Below, one piece after another: positions 1 to 8,668 of a stretch of 64,000 nucleotides of DNA; within the stretch, counting starts at the first letter, position 1, and every line of letters begins with the position of its first letter. The stretch is from Mycobacterium sp. E796 (GTDB lineage Bacteria; Actinomycetota; Actinomycetes; Mycobacteriales; Mycobacteriaceae), in the NCBI RefSeq assembly GCF_001672815.1, contig NZ_LZKK01000033.1:36762-100761 (forward strand), written 5' to 3'. The translations under genes were made by a program, and so were the position numbers. The notes under the pieces are model-generated. The model did not search any database and was not told the origin of the DNA. It was given only the letters and a program-made list of their open reading frames with translations.

Positions 1-146
1 ACCAGTCCACCGCGGGCCGACATTGCCGCGGCGTGGTCGTTGAGGCGCTGAGCGGTTTCGCCGATCCAGTGCGCGGGCGCGCGGGGGCCATACCACTCGA
101 CAAGAAATGAGTGTGTACCCGCGTCGATGGTCGCCACCCCGGCCAC
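1..146 (-). CDS. Hypothetical protein, N-terminal part only (runs off the left edge)
   Basis: An open minus-strand frame enters from a GTG at 146 and continues past base 1 without a stop. It encodes about 48 residues, including THSFLVEWYGP and AHWIGETAQRLNDHAA. The frame has an in-frame stop just upstream, and its start lies 35 bp beyond the stop of the LuxR regulator on the same strand, so it could be the distal gene of that transcript. A second possible GTG start lies at 137. I do not recognise the family. The call rests only on frame openness and protein-like composition. Confidence 0.35.
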   Translation of the reverse strand, partial: MAGVATIDAGTHSFLVEWYGPRAPAHWIGETAQRLNDHAAAMSARGGL

Positions 147-180
147 GCTATAGACGATGGCGGCCGCTTACATCAGGGGT

Positions 181-2940
181 TTACCTACTCATATCCGATT
201 CTGATCTCCAGACCTGGAGGGCTTGGTAGAGCTCCGCGCGCGAGCGGATGTTGAGCTTGCGGTAGACGCGGCTGAGGGTGACCTCCACCGTCTTGGGACT
301 GACGAACAGCGCGGCGGCGATGTCGCGGTTGATCATGCCCGAGGCGGCCAGCTCCGCGACACGCTCTTCGGTCGCAGTTAATCCCTGCTCGCGCCGCCTG
401 CCCGAGGCCCGACGCGCCAATTCGGCCTCGGCGCGGGCAGCCCACACCGTGGTACCGAGCTGCTGGAACGTCCGGAGGGCCTCGCGCAGGGTCGGAGTCG
501 CATCGCGGCGCCGCTGGCGGCGTTGCAGCTGACCGAGCAACAGCTGGGTGCGGGCGCGCTCGAACGGCATTGCCAAGCGTTCGTGCTCGGCCATGGCGAG
601 CTCTGCGGTCGCGGCGGCGGCGGCGACATCGCCTTGTGCCGCCTGCAGCATCGCGCGGGATCGCATACCGACGGCCAGCGTCCACGCACGATCGAGCCGA
701 CGGCCGTTGCGCTCGAGGGCTTCAATCAATGGCTCGGCATCTTCGAAGCGGCCCAGGCCGATCATCGCCTCCACGGCCTCGGGAACGAAAGAGGACGAGA
801 TGATCTCGCTGGTCTCCGGAAAACTCTGCACCATCGGTATCAACGGTTCGAGCGCATTGAGAGCCGCTCGATAGTCACCACGTGACACCTCGGCAAACCC
901 GGCCAATGTCGGGGGCCACTCGGCCAAACGCGTTGAGCCGCAGCGCTGGCCGGCCGCGATGGCCTCGCCCAGATCGCGATGGGCGTCGTCGAGTCGGCCG
1001 ACGTAGGCGGCGACCGCAGCGCGCAGCGTCAGCGCGATAAACAGCGGTAAGTCACCGCCGAGCTGTGCCGCTCGTTCCATCGTCTCGTCGGCGATGCTGG
1101 CCGCGCTGTCCAGTCGGCCGAGCCAGATGTCAACCAAAACAAGGTGAAAGGCGACGAAGATCAGCTCAGCTTCCTCGCCAAGGACGAGACATTGCTGACC
1201 TAGCTCCGCAAGGTCCGCACGCGCCTGCTCGAGTTCACCCGTCCAAGCGCGCAAGAGTGTCATCTGCACGTGAGGCCGGAACGGCACAGGAATGCGGGAG
1301 CCGGGCTCTTCCATCTCGACAGCTCGACGCAGGGCGGAATGGTCGAAGCCCTGGCCACCCATGAAGTCCATCACCGCCCGCATCGAGAGGGCGGGGCTCA
1401 GCAGCGCCCTGACGCCGAGGCGCTCGGCGTCAGCCGCGGCCTGCTGAACACGCTCATAGGCATGCATCGGCCGCCCGGCGTTGAGGAGGGCGAACGATAG
1501 GCTGATCAAAACACTCACCCGTAAGTGCGCGTCATTACCGCTGTCGCGTAATGCGGCCTCGAGTACCTCGGCCGCCTCGGGGAAGCTGTCGTCATAGAGG
1601 CGCACCAACCCCAGCTGATGGAGAGCCTCGGCACGGATCGGGCCGGCGGGCAGCGCCGCCACGACACCCTCGAGGATTTGCCGCGCGCGTCCCGGGTCAC
1701 TCGCGTCGAAATAATGTGTTGCACAACGAATTTTGCGCTGCGGGTCGTCGGCCCCGAGGCCGATGGCAAGCTCGAGCAGTTCCGCGGCAGCCGCCGGTGC
1801 CCCCCTGTCGCGCGCAGCGTCTGCCGCCGCGTCGAGGGCGGCCACCGTCTCTGGCTGTCCAGACGTGTCGGCCAGGGCGAGGTGGCGGGCGCGCAACTCG
1901 GGCTCGGCGACGAGTTCGGCCAGGCGCGCGTGCATTTCGCGCCGCCGCTGCGGCGCTGCCGCGCTGTAAACCCCGTGCGCCAAAATCGGGTGGGTGAATC
2001 GCAGCTGGTGCCCCTCGATGGCCACCAAGGCTTCGTTCTCTGCTTCACCGAGCGACCGCACTACCTCTTCCGGCGTCGAGTCGGTGGCGCGAGCCACCAC
2101 CGGGACCGTCGGATCGGGAAGGCTGGCCATCGCAAGCAGCACATCTGGGGCACCAACCCGTCGAATCCTCGACTCAACTAGATCGGTGAGACTGCTAGGC
2201 AGGCCCAATTCGAAGGCGCGGCCGTGGGCACCGAGTTCCCGGACCAGTTCCAACGCGAAAAACGGATTCCCGCCGGAGATCTCATGAATACGCAACAACG
2301 TGGGACGGGCGACCGAGCGACCCAATCGCAGCAGCAAGACCTGATGTAGTTCACCAACCGACAAGGGCCGCAGTCGGATTCGGAGCATCCCGTCGGGACT
2401 TAGCAGCTGCAGGCGTGAAGCGGCCTGCTCGGTGCGCGTCGTGCACAGCAACGCGGCCCGGGCCGGGAGCCGACGCGCGGCATAGGACACCGCGTTTGCG
2501 CTGGAGGTATCCATCCACTGCAGGTCGTCGATCGCAATGATTACCGAATTTTCGGCGGCGAGCCGCTCGATGACCGTGACAAAGGCCGCCGCCACCGCTC
2601 GGGGATCGATGTTGTGGGCCTCGACGCGATGACGCAACAGCGCGCCGTCCAGGGCTTGCTGTTGCGGGATAGGCAAGTTCGCCCGAATCGAGTCGTCGAC
2701 ATCGCCGAGCAGGTCGGCCAACACGGTATAGGCCAACACCGACTCGGCGGAAGCCGCACGACAGCTCAACACCCGGAACCCACGCGCGCTGGCGCGGCCT
2801 ACCGCGTCCAACCAGAGCGTCGTCTTGCCGATGCCGGGCTCGCCCTGGATGACCAGTGCACATGACTCATGCGGCAGACAATCGAGAAATTCCGCAATGA
2901 CTCGTTCTTCAGCTCGCCGTCCGACGACCTGCTCCGCCAT
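181..2940 (-). CDS. Large LuxR-family transcriptional regulator with N-terminal AAA ATPase domain (paralogue 1)
   Basis: A 919-residue cytoplasmic regulator of the large MalT-like LuxR class. The P-loop GEPGIGKTT lies near residues 33-41 and a Walker B-like run AIDDLQWMD near 140. A long helical, TPR-like middle follows. The C-terminal LuxR helix-turn-helix (TATEERVAELAASGM, then VSPKTVEVTLSRVYRKLNI) covers about the last 65 residues. Such proteins use ATP and a ligand or partner to switch on DNA binding; the ligand here is unknown. It is clearly paralogous to the regulator at 5653-8421, nearly matching over the ATPase and HTH parts. The start follows the paralogue's conserved MAE-VVGRRAEE start. 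A conserved palindrome lies about 50 bp upstream, near 2990-3007. Confidence 0.93.
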   Translation of the reverse strand: MAEQVVGRRAEERVIAEFLDCLPHESCALVIQGEPGIGKTTLWLDAVGRASARGFRVLSCRAASAESVLAYTVLADLLGDVDDSIRANLPIPQQQALDGALLRHRVEAHNIDPRAVAAAFVTVIERLAAENSVIIAIDDLQWMDTSSANAVSYAARRLPARAALLCTTRTEQAASRLQLLSPDGMLRIRLRPLSVGELHQVLLLRLGRSVARPTLLRIHEISGGNPFFALELVRELGAHGRAFELGLPSSLTDLVESRIRRVGAPDVLLAMASLPDPTVPVVARATDSTPEEVVRSLGEAENEALVAIEGHQLRFTHPILAHGVYSAAAPQRRREMHARLAELVAEPELRARHLALADTSGQPETVAALDAAADAARDRGAPAAAAELLELAIGLGADDPQRKIRCATHYFDASDPGRARQILEGVVAALPAGPIRAEALHQLGLVRLYDDSFPEAAEVLEAALRDSGNDAHLRVSVLISLSFALLNAGRPMHAYERVQQAAADAERLGVRALLSPALSMRAVMDFMGGQGFDHSALRRAVEMEEPGSRIPVPFRPHVQMTLLRAWTGELEQARADLAELGQQCLVLGEEAELIFVAFHLVLVDIWLGRLDSAASIADETMERAAQLGGDLPLFIALTLRAAVAAYVGRLDDAHRDLGEAIAAGQRCGSTRLAEWPPTLAGFAEVSRGDYRAALNALEPLIPMVQSFPETSEIISSSFVPEAVEAMIGLGRFEDAEPLIEALERNGRRLDRAWTLAVGMRSRAMLQAAQGDVAAAAATAELAMAEHERLAMPFERARTQLLLGQLQRRQRRRDATPTLREALRTFQQLGTTVWAARAEAELARRASGRRREQGLTATEERVAELAASGMINRDIAAALFVSPKTVEVTLSRVYRKLNIRSRAELYQALQVWRSESDMSR

Positions 2941-2989
2941 GTCGAATCCCCACGCCCAGCCGCGCCCGTCATCGTATGCACCACTGCCT

Positions 2990-3007
2990 TTAGACAGGCT
3001 AAGACAG
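2990..3007 (-). promoter_or_regulatory. Conserved palindrome upstream of LuxR paralogue 1
   Basis: TTAG-ACAGG-CTAA is an inverted repeat followed by a second AGACAG, giving an 18-bp block that recurs exactly at 8578-8595 upstream of the other LuxR paralogue. A looser TTTGGCGC block follows in both places. The sequence between each block and its gene has diverged, so conservation of just this block suggests a binding site. The regulator that binds it is not known. Confidence 0.5.
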
Positions 3008-3063
3008 AGCGCGCCGTTTGGCGCTCCATCTGGGCTTCGCGGCGGGTGTGGGGAGCCCTGCCG

Positions 3064-4167
3064 TCAGGACATCGTCGCCGGCGCGGGGGAGCGGTGGTGT
3101 CGAGCTTGGTTTCCGCCGCATCTCTTGGCTTCGTACATGGCGGTGTCGGCATCGGCGACCAGCTGGCGCAGCGCTTGTTCGACGTCGTCGCAGCCCACGC
3201 TGCGCAACGGCAGGGTGGCGGTCCCCACGCTGGCCGTTACCGACGCGGGAATCGCCTCAACCGCTTTGCAGAACTTATGACCCCATCCCCGCGGCCGTTG
3301 TGTCGCGACGACGTCTGCGATCAGGAATTCCTCTCCGCCGACGCGGCCGACGACCGCACTCTCTCGGCACACGGCGGTTATCGCGCGGGCCGCCGCGACG
3401 AGCGCCTCGTCGCCCGCGGCATGTCCTCTGCTGTCGTTGACCGCTTTGAAGCGGTCTAGGTCGACCATCGCCACCGCCAGGAACATGTGGTCGTGGCCGG
3501 CAAGCATCCGGCCGATGATGGCGCGATCGCAGGCGCGCCGATTCAGCAGACCGGTGAGCGGGTCGCGGTCGGCGCGTAACAGATCTACGCCCAGCGCCCG
3601 GACGACGATATGGATAGCGAAGGGCACGATCACGTTGAGTTCGAGAACCAGAAAGTAGCCAGTGAGGGCCAGCGTCGTCTCGCCAGCCATGACCAGGCGA
3701 GCCACCTCGACACCGCCCGCCGCGCCGGCCAGCAAGAAATTCACGACCATATATCGGGCGGTGTGGAAAAACGCGAGGTAACCGCCCGACACGGCCAAGG
3801 CCGAGCATGCCATCAGCGCGACCATCGGCCGGGTCTGCGTCACGCAGCCGATCACGATGCTGGCGCTGCCCGTCATCGCAAAGAAGATCGATTGGCGGCG
3901 CGTGGGCCAGCGGGTCAGCCAGAGCGCCGCCATGACTAGCCCCATCAATCCGGCCAGCACCGACACCGCCAGCGTGAGGCCCGGGAAAAACGGCGTCACT
4001 CCCAACAGGACGTTTGCCGGCCATAAGGCCAGCGATGCCGAAACCCCCGCCATCAGGCGGCGCGTGGGGGTGCTCAGTCCGTGAGCCTGCAGGTAACCAG
4101 TCAGCCAGTCGAAGTGGTCAGGCCGTCGCCACGACGCCGCCAACCAACTCATCGCGAGCCTTCCCAA
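3064..4167 (-). CDS. Membrane-anchored GGDEF protein (probable diguanylate cyclase)
   Basis: A 367-residue protein. The N-terminal half (about residues 40-195) is a run of hydrophobic segments consistent with five or six membrane helices. The C-terminal half is a GGDEF domain with DPLTGLLNRRACD, the metal/substrate segment VDLDRFKAVNDSRGHAAGDEAL and an intact GGEEF signature. Intact GGDEF domains make cyclic di-GMP from two GTP. The usual inhibitory RxxD site five residues before the signature reads RESA, so product inhibition may be absent. The membrane half probably senses a signal. A perfect inverted repeat lies about 70 bp upstream. Two further c-di-GMP proteins are encoded at 20.1-22.6 kb. 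Confidence 0.9.
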   Translation of the reverse strand: MGRLAMSWLAASWRRPDHFDWLTGYLQAHGLSTPTRRLMAGVSASLALWPANVLLGVTPFFPGLTLAVSVLAGLMGLVMAALWLTRWPTRRQSIFFAMTGSASIVIGCVTQTRPMVALMACSALAVSGGYLAFFHTARYMVVNFLLAGAAGGVEVARLVMAGETTLALTGYFLVLELNVIVPFAIHIVVRALGVDLLRADRDPLTGLLNRRACDRAIIGRMLAGHDHMFLAVAMVDLDRFKAVNDSRGHAAGDEALVAAARAITAVCRESAVVGRVGGEEFLIADVVATQRPRGWGHKFCKAVEAIPASVTASVGTATLPLRSVGCDDVEQALRQLVADADTAMYEAKRCGGNQARHHRSPAPATMS

Positions 4168-4236
4168 CTGTGTGCATTCATCGACCGACGTCGCTGAAAC
4201 TGGGCTTGGATTTCTACCAAAGTAAACCGGATGGCG

Positions 4237-4257
4237 CGAATTGGGGAGACCAATTCG
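4237..4257. repeat. 21-bp inverted repeat between SRPBCC gene and GGDEF gene
   Basis: CGAATTGG and CCAATTCG form perfect 8-bp arms around a GGAGA spacer in the 240-bp non-coding gap. It lies about 70 bp before the GGDEF start and about 150 bp beyond the SRPBCC stop, on the same strand. It could be an operator for the GGDEF gene. It could also be a stem-loop ending the DUF899-SRPBCC transcript, although there is no clear T-run. Confidence 0.4.
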
Positions 4258-4408
4258 GGAACGCCGTTCTCGCGCAAATGCGCGCCCAAAACACCTGGTC
4301 TAAGCGAAAACCGCAGAATTCGATCCGGTCGACTTCATTCGGCGCCCGTACCGGAAAATGGGTTTCTTGAACGCCGGTTTGACGTACCCGAGGGCTGCGC
4401 GGCGATTG

Positions 4409-4885
4409 TCAATTCGCGACGGATTTTTCCAGGGCCGCCAGCGACGCGGCGAGGTAGTCCTCGCCGAACATCGGCATCTCGCCGACGCGCTCGCGGAAGT
4501 CCCGCGGCGTACCGCTCCAGTCGTAGGTGAGGGTGACGTCGGTGCCGTCCCCGTTCGGTGCGAGGTCGTAGCGCCAGAACCAGCCGCCGGGATTGTGGTT
4601 GCCGGCCTCGTCGAGCTGGCCCGGGATCCACCCGATCGCGCGGTCCTTGTCGAACACGTTCACCAGGTTGTGGACGACATAGTGACCGCCGGCCTGGGTG
4701 AGGAACATGTTCATCGCGAACATCTGTCCCAGGCCGGTGATCGGTCTGGTGTCCACCGCGTCGCGGACCCAGTCGGTGGGCTCGGTGTTGCAGTGGCGGG
4801 CGGGGTCGGCGAGGACGCTGAAAATCTGGTCCGGCCTCGCGGCGATGGTGCGGGTGACGACGAAGCGTTCGGTGGTCGTGGTCAT
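4409..4885 (-). CDS. SRPBCC-family protein (START/polyketide-cyclase-like lipid-binding fold)
   Basis: A 158-residue protein with typical SRPBCC order: an N-terminal strand with VVTRTIAARPDQIFSVLADP, a central RYDLAPNGDGTDVTLTYDWSGTP strand pair and a C-terminal helix ending LAALEKSVAN. These small proteins enclose hydrophobic ligands; a few act as cyclases or hydratases, but no catalytic signature is visible. The frame stays open further upstream, but ATG at 4885 was chosen because it overlaps the stop of the DUF899 gene in an ATGA arrangement. The two are therefore probably co-translated. Confidence 0.85.
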   Translation of the reverse strand: MTTTTERFVVTRTIAARPDQIFSVLADPARHCNTEPTDWVRDAVDTRPITGLGQMFAMNMFLTQAGGHYVVHNLVNVFDKDRAIGWIPGQLDEAGNHNPGGWFWRYDLAPNGDGTDVTLTYDWSGTPRDFRERVGEMPMFGEDYLAASLAALEKSVAN

Positions 4886-5589
4886 GCGTTGTCCTTGGGT
4901 CCATAGGCCGCGGCGATATCGGGGGAACCGAGCCAACCCGAGTATGTCGGCCGGGAGGGCCAGCCTGCGGGCGAATCGAGCCATTCCTCCTGCCGGCCCC
5001 ACGGCAGGATGTCGATCAGCCCGAACGAGTGGCTGAGCTGCTCGGTGCCCCGCCCGTTCGTATGCCAGGTGCGGTACACGGTGTCGCCGTCGCGAAGGAA
5101 CACGTTGACCCCGAAGCCCCCGCCCGGCGGGGCATCCATGTCGGCTCCGAACGAGCTCTCCGACGACGAATACCACTCCATCCGGTTACCGACCTTGCGC
5201 TTGTAGGCGAGTGCCTCGTCGATCGGTCCGTTGGTGACGATGACGAACCGGGCGTCGTAATTGTCGAGGAACTCGAGCCGGGTGAACTGCGACGTGAAGC
5301 CCGTGCACCCACCGCACTGCCACTCGGCGCCGTCGGACCACATGTGGTGATAGACGATGAGCTGCGAACGGCCGTCGAACACATCGGCCAGGCGGACGGG
5401 TCCGTCGGCCCCGATCAGGGTGTAGTCGGGCAATTGGACCATGGGCAGCCGGCGTCGCTGGGCGGCGATCGCATCAAGCTCCCGGGTGGCGGCCTTCTCA
5501 CGCTTGCGCAGATCGTCGAGCGCCGCGCGCCAGGTCCGCTGGTCAGCGATTGGTGGTAGTGCCGTGTTGGTGGAGGGCATGGGATTCAA
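4882..5589 (-). CDS. DUF899 thioredoxin-like protein
   Basis: A 235-residue protein of the DUF899 family, a thioredoxin-fold group of unknown reaction. Recognisable segments are VFDGRSQLIVYHHMW, the Cys pair in QCGGCTGFTSQF, RLEFLDNYDARFVIVTNGPIDE and the C-terminal TWHTNGRGTEQLSHSFGLID. The start may be at 5589 or at the next ATG, 5580. It begins 63 bp after the stop of LuxR paralogue 2 on the same strand and overlaps the SRPBCC gene by 4 bp. A LuxR-DUF899-SRPBCC transcript is likely, with the regulator possibly controlling the pair. Confidence 0.88.
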   Translation of the reverse strand: MNPMPSTNTALPPIADQRTWRAALDDLRKREKAATRELDAIAAQRRRLPMVQLPDYTLIGADGPVRLADVFDGRSQLIVYHHMWSDGAEWQCGGCTGFTSQFTRLEFLDNYDARFVIVTNGPIDEALAYKRKVGNRMEWYSSSESSFGADMDAPPGGGFGVNVFLRDGDTVYRTWHTNGRGTEQLSHSFGLIDILPWGRQEEWLDSPAGWPSRPTYSGWLGSPDIAAAYGPKDNA

Positions 5590-5652
5590 CCTCTTTCTTG
5601 GCGCTGTCGATTACTCCGATCTCAGAGTTATGACTGCCGGCACGCCCGGAAC

Positions 5653-8421
5653 TCATCGCTGATGATCGGGCACATCTGCTTTCCACGCTTGCAGTGCCTG
5701 GTAGAGCTCCGCGCGCGAGTGGATGTTGAGTTTGCGATAGACACGACCGAGGTTGACCTCCACCGTCTTCGGACTGACGAACAGCGCGGCGGCGATGTCG
5801 CGGTTGGTCATGCCCGAGGCGGCCAACTCGGCGACACGCTCTTCGGTCGCGGTCAATCCCGGCCCGCGCGCTCTGCCCTGGATGCCGCGTGCCAGTTCGG
5901 CTTCGGCACGGGCGGCCCACGCCGAGGCGCCGAGCCGGCGAAATGTCTCCAATACCTGGTGCAGGGTCGCGGCGGCGGTGTCGCGACGCCGTTGTCGGCG
6001 TTGCAGCTGACCGAGCAATAGTTGGGTGCGCGCCCGCTCGAATGGCATCGGCAGCCGTTCGTGCTCGGCCATGGCGTGCTTGGTGCTCGAGGTGGCCGCC
6101 CGAAGATCGCCGCGCCCCGCCTGCAACATGGCCCGGCCGCGCGTGCCAGTGGCCAGCATCCAGGGACGATCCAATCGTCGGCCGTTGCGCTCAAGGGCTT
6201 CGACCAACGGCTCGGCGTCATCGAAGCGTCCCAGACCGGTCAACGCCTCGATGGCGTCAGGAAGAAAGGGCGCGACAAAGATCTCGGTGCCCTCCGGCGC
6301 CTCTTTGAAGGTATCCAGCAGGGGCTCAAGTGTTTTCAGCGCGGCGTCGTAGTCACCGACGGAGACATCGAGAAAGCCCAGGGTTGTGATCGGCCACACC
6401 GTCACCAAGCCGGGGGAATCACACCGCGCGCCGACGGCGAGGGCCTCGGCGGCGTCGCGCCGGGCCTCGTGCTCCGCACCGGTGTACGCCGCGATGGCGG
6501 CCCGCAGCATGAGGGCCACCGCTAGCGGTAGGTCCCGGCCCAGCTGTAGCGCGCGCTCCATGGCGTCGTCCGCGATCAGCGTTGCCTCGGCGAAGTCGCT
6601 GCGCCAAATCTCGTTGAGACCGCTGTGGAACGCGAACAGCAGGAGTTCGCTCTCCTCGCCGCGCTCTATGTGGCTGCGTCGCATCGCCTGCAATTCCAGT
6701 CGCGCCCGGTCGAGGCGACCGGTTCCGGCAGCCAGGATCGCGCTGTGCATCCTCGGGCTGAGCTGAGCCGAGACCGGGACTTGTGGATCCGCCAGCTCGA
6801 GTGCGCGCTGCAGACGTGGCTCGTCGAGGCCGGCGCCGAGCAGAAACCGCACCAGGACCTGCATGCCCAACGCCTGGCTCAGGAGGTCGGGTTGTCCGTG
6901 CGCCTCCGCGCTGGCGACGGCGTCGTCGACGCTCAGCGCGGCACGATCGCGCTGGCCGAGATTGAGGAGCGCGAATGACAGCGGGACCAAGATCAGGGTG
7001 CGCAACGCGAGATCGTTTCCCACGTCGCCGAGCGCGCGGTCCAGCAGTTCGGCGGCCTCATGCGAGCTGCCGTCCAGCAGGCTCCATTGCCCCAGGAGGC
7101 GCAAGGCCGCCGCCCGCAGTCTTCCCGGCGCGGGTCGGTCAACCGTTTCCTCCAGCACGGCCCGGGCGCGCTCGGCGTCTCCGGCGTTGAAATGGTAAGT
7201 GGCCGATTGGATCCGGCGTTCAGGTGTATCCCCGCCGAGACCGATCGCCAGCTCCAGCAGTTCGGCCGCGGCGGCGGGGGCTCCGCGGCTGCGCGCCAGT
7301 TCCGCCGCGGCGTCGAGCGCTTCAATGGTTTGGGGCTCACCGGTCGCGTCCGACAGGGCAAGGTGGCGGGCGCGCAACTCGGGCTCGTCAACGAGTTCGG
7401 CAAGACGGCGGTGCATTTCGCGGCGGCGGTAAGCCGACGCCCCACCGTAGACACCGTGCGCCAGGATCGGATGCGTAAAGCGAAGCTGATTTCCTTCGAT
7501 GGCCACCACGGCTTGAATCTCGGCTTCACCGAGTAACTCTGCCACTTGATCCGGTGTCAAGTCCGTGGCACGCGCGACCAAGGGCATCGTTGGAGCGGGC
7601 AGGCTGGCCATCGCCAGCAGCACGTCCTCGGCACCGACCCGGCCGATCCTCGAACGGACCACCTCGTTGAGGCTGCTCGGCAGGCTCAACACGGTGCCGC
7701 GGCTCTGGGCGCCGAGTTCCCGGGCCAACTCCAACGCGAAAAACGGGTTCCCGCCGGCGATCTGGTGAATACGCAATAAGGCGGGGCGGGCGACCGAGCG
7801 ACCAAGCCGAAGTACCATGACCTGGTGCAATTCGCCAACCGTCAACGGCCGCAGTCGGATTCGTTGCACTCCATCGGGACTGGGCAACTGCAGGCGCGCC
7901 GCCGCCTCTTCAGTACGCGTCGTGCACACCATGGCCGCCCCGGGCGGAAGCCGCCGCGCGGCATACGCCACCACGCTCGCACTGGACGTGTCGACCCACT
8001 GCAAGTCGTCGATCGCTAGTACCAGCGGATTTTCGGTGGCGAGCCGGCCGATGACGGTCACAAACGCCGCCGCCACCGCCCCGGGGTCGATGTCGTGTGC
8101 TTCGATTCGGCGACGCAGCAGCGCCCCGTCCAACGCTTCCTGCTGGGGGACCGGCAGGTCGGCCAATATTGAATCGTCGACATCGCTGAGCAGATCGCCC
8201 AACACCGTATAAGCCAACACGGATTCGGCGGAGGCCGCGCGACAGCTCAGCGCGCGGAAACCGCGGCTGCGAGCCCGGTCTACGGCGTCCAACCACAGGG
8301 TGGTCTTGCCGATGCCGGGCTCGCCCTCGATGACGAGGGCGCAAGCCTCATGCGGCACGCGATCGAGAAAGTCGATGACGGCCTGTTCTTCAGCTCGCCG
8401 TCCGACGACTCGCTCTGCCAT
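5653..8421 (-). CDS. Large LuxR-family transcriptional regulator with N-terminal AAA ATPase domain (paralogue 2)
   Basis: A 922-residue paralogue of the regulator at 181-2940, with the same plan: P-loop GEPGIGKTT near residue 34, AIDDLQWVD near 140, a helical middle and a C-terminal LuxR HTH with VSPKTVEVNLGRVYRKLNI. An in-frame ATG at 8493 would add 24 residues. ATG 8421 was chosen because MAERVVGRRAEE matches the start of paralogue 1. Identity is highest in the ATPase and HTH regions and lower in the middle, suggesting divergent ligand sensing after duplication. DUF899 and SRPBCC genes follow closely. The 18-bp block at 8578-8595 is shared with paralogue 1. Confidence 0.93.
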   Translation of the reverse strand: MAERVVGRRAEEQAVIDFLDRVPHEACALVIEGEPGIGKTTLWLDAVDRARSRGFRALSCRAASAESVLAYTVLGDLLSDVDDSILADLPVPQQEALDGALLRRRIEAHDIDPGAVAAAFVTVIGRLATENPLVLAIDDLQWVDTSSASVVAYAARRLPPGAAMVCTTRTEEAAARLQLPSPDGVQRIRLRPLTVGELHQVMVLRLGRSVARPALLRIHQIAGGNPFFALELARELGAQSRGTVLSLPSSLNEVVRSRIGRVGAEDVLLAMASLPAPTMPLVARATDLTPDQVAELLGEAEIQAVVAIEGNQLRFTHPILAHGVYGGASAYRRREMHRRLAELVDEPELRARHLALSDATGEPQTIEALDAAAELARSRGAPAAAAELLELAIGLGGDTPERRIQSATYHFNAGDAERARAVLEETVDRPAPGRLRAAALRLLGQWSLLDGSSHEAAELLDRALGDVGNDLALRTLILVPLSFALLNLGQRDRAALSVDDAVASAEAHGQPDLLSQALGMQVLVRFLLGAGLDEPRLQRALELADPQVPVSAQLSPRMHSAILAAGTGRLDRARLELQAMRRSHIERGEESELLLFAFHSGLNEIWRSDFAEATLIADDAMERALQLGRDLPLAVALMLRAAIAAYTGAEHEARRDAAEALAVGARCDSPGLVTVWPITTLGFLDVSVGDYDAALKTLEPLLDTFKEAPEGTEIFVAPFLPDAIEALTGLGRFDDAEPLVEALERNGRRLDRPWMLATGTRGRAMLQAGRGDLRAATSSTKHAMAEHERLPMPFERARTQLLLGQLQRRQRRRDTAAATLHQVLETFRRLGASAWAARAEAELARGIQGRARGPGLTATEERVAELAASGMTNRDIAAALFVSPKTVEVNLGRVYRKLNIHSRAELYQALQAWKADVPDHQR

Positions 8422-8577
8422 ATCGAATCCCCGCGTCCGAACCGTCAGACCGATACGCCGGCATGCGGGGAATTTGACGGCTGCCGTTGCCAAGGCCCGA
8501 CACCGACGCCCATATTCCCGGCAACCTTCCGCTCACCGGCGCACCTCGCGGCGCCGCCCTGCGGGAACGACTATCCA

Positions 8578-8595
8578 TTAGACAGGCTAAGACAG
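8578..8595 (-). promoter_or_regulatory. Conserved palindrome upstream of LuxR paralogue 2
   Basis: This is an exact copy of the block at 2990-3007: TTAG-ACAGG-CTAA followed by GACAG, in the same orientation relative to its gene. Here it sits about 157 bp from the start codon rather than 50 bp, with unrelated sequence between. That separation argues for retention by selection rather than by recent duplication alone. Confidence 0.5.
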
Positions 8596-8668
8596 CGCGC
8601 GATTTGGCGCCGCTTATCAGGAAAGTTCACCGGGCCGGTGAACGGGCGTCGGGGCCGGGCGAACGGCG

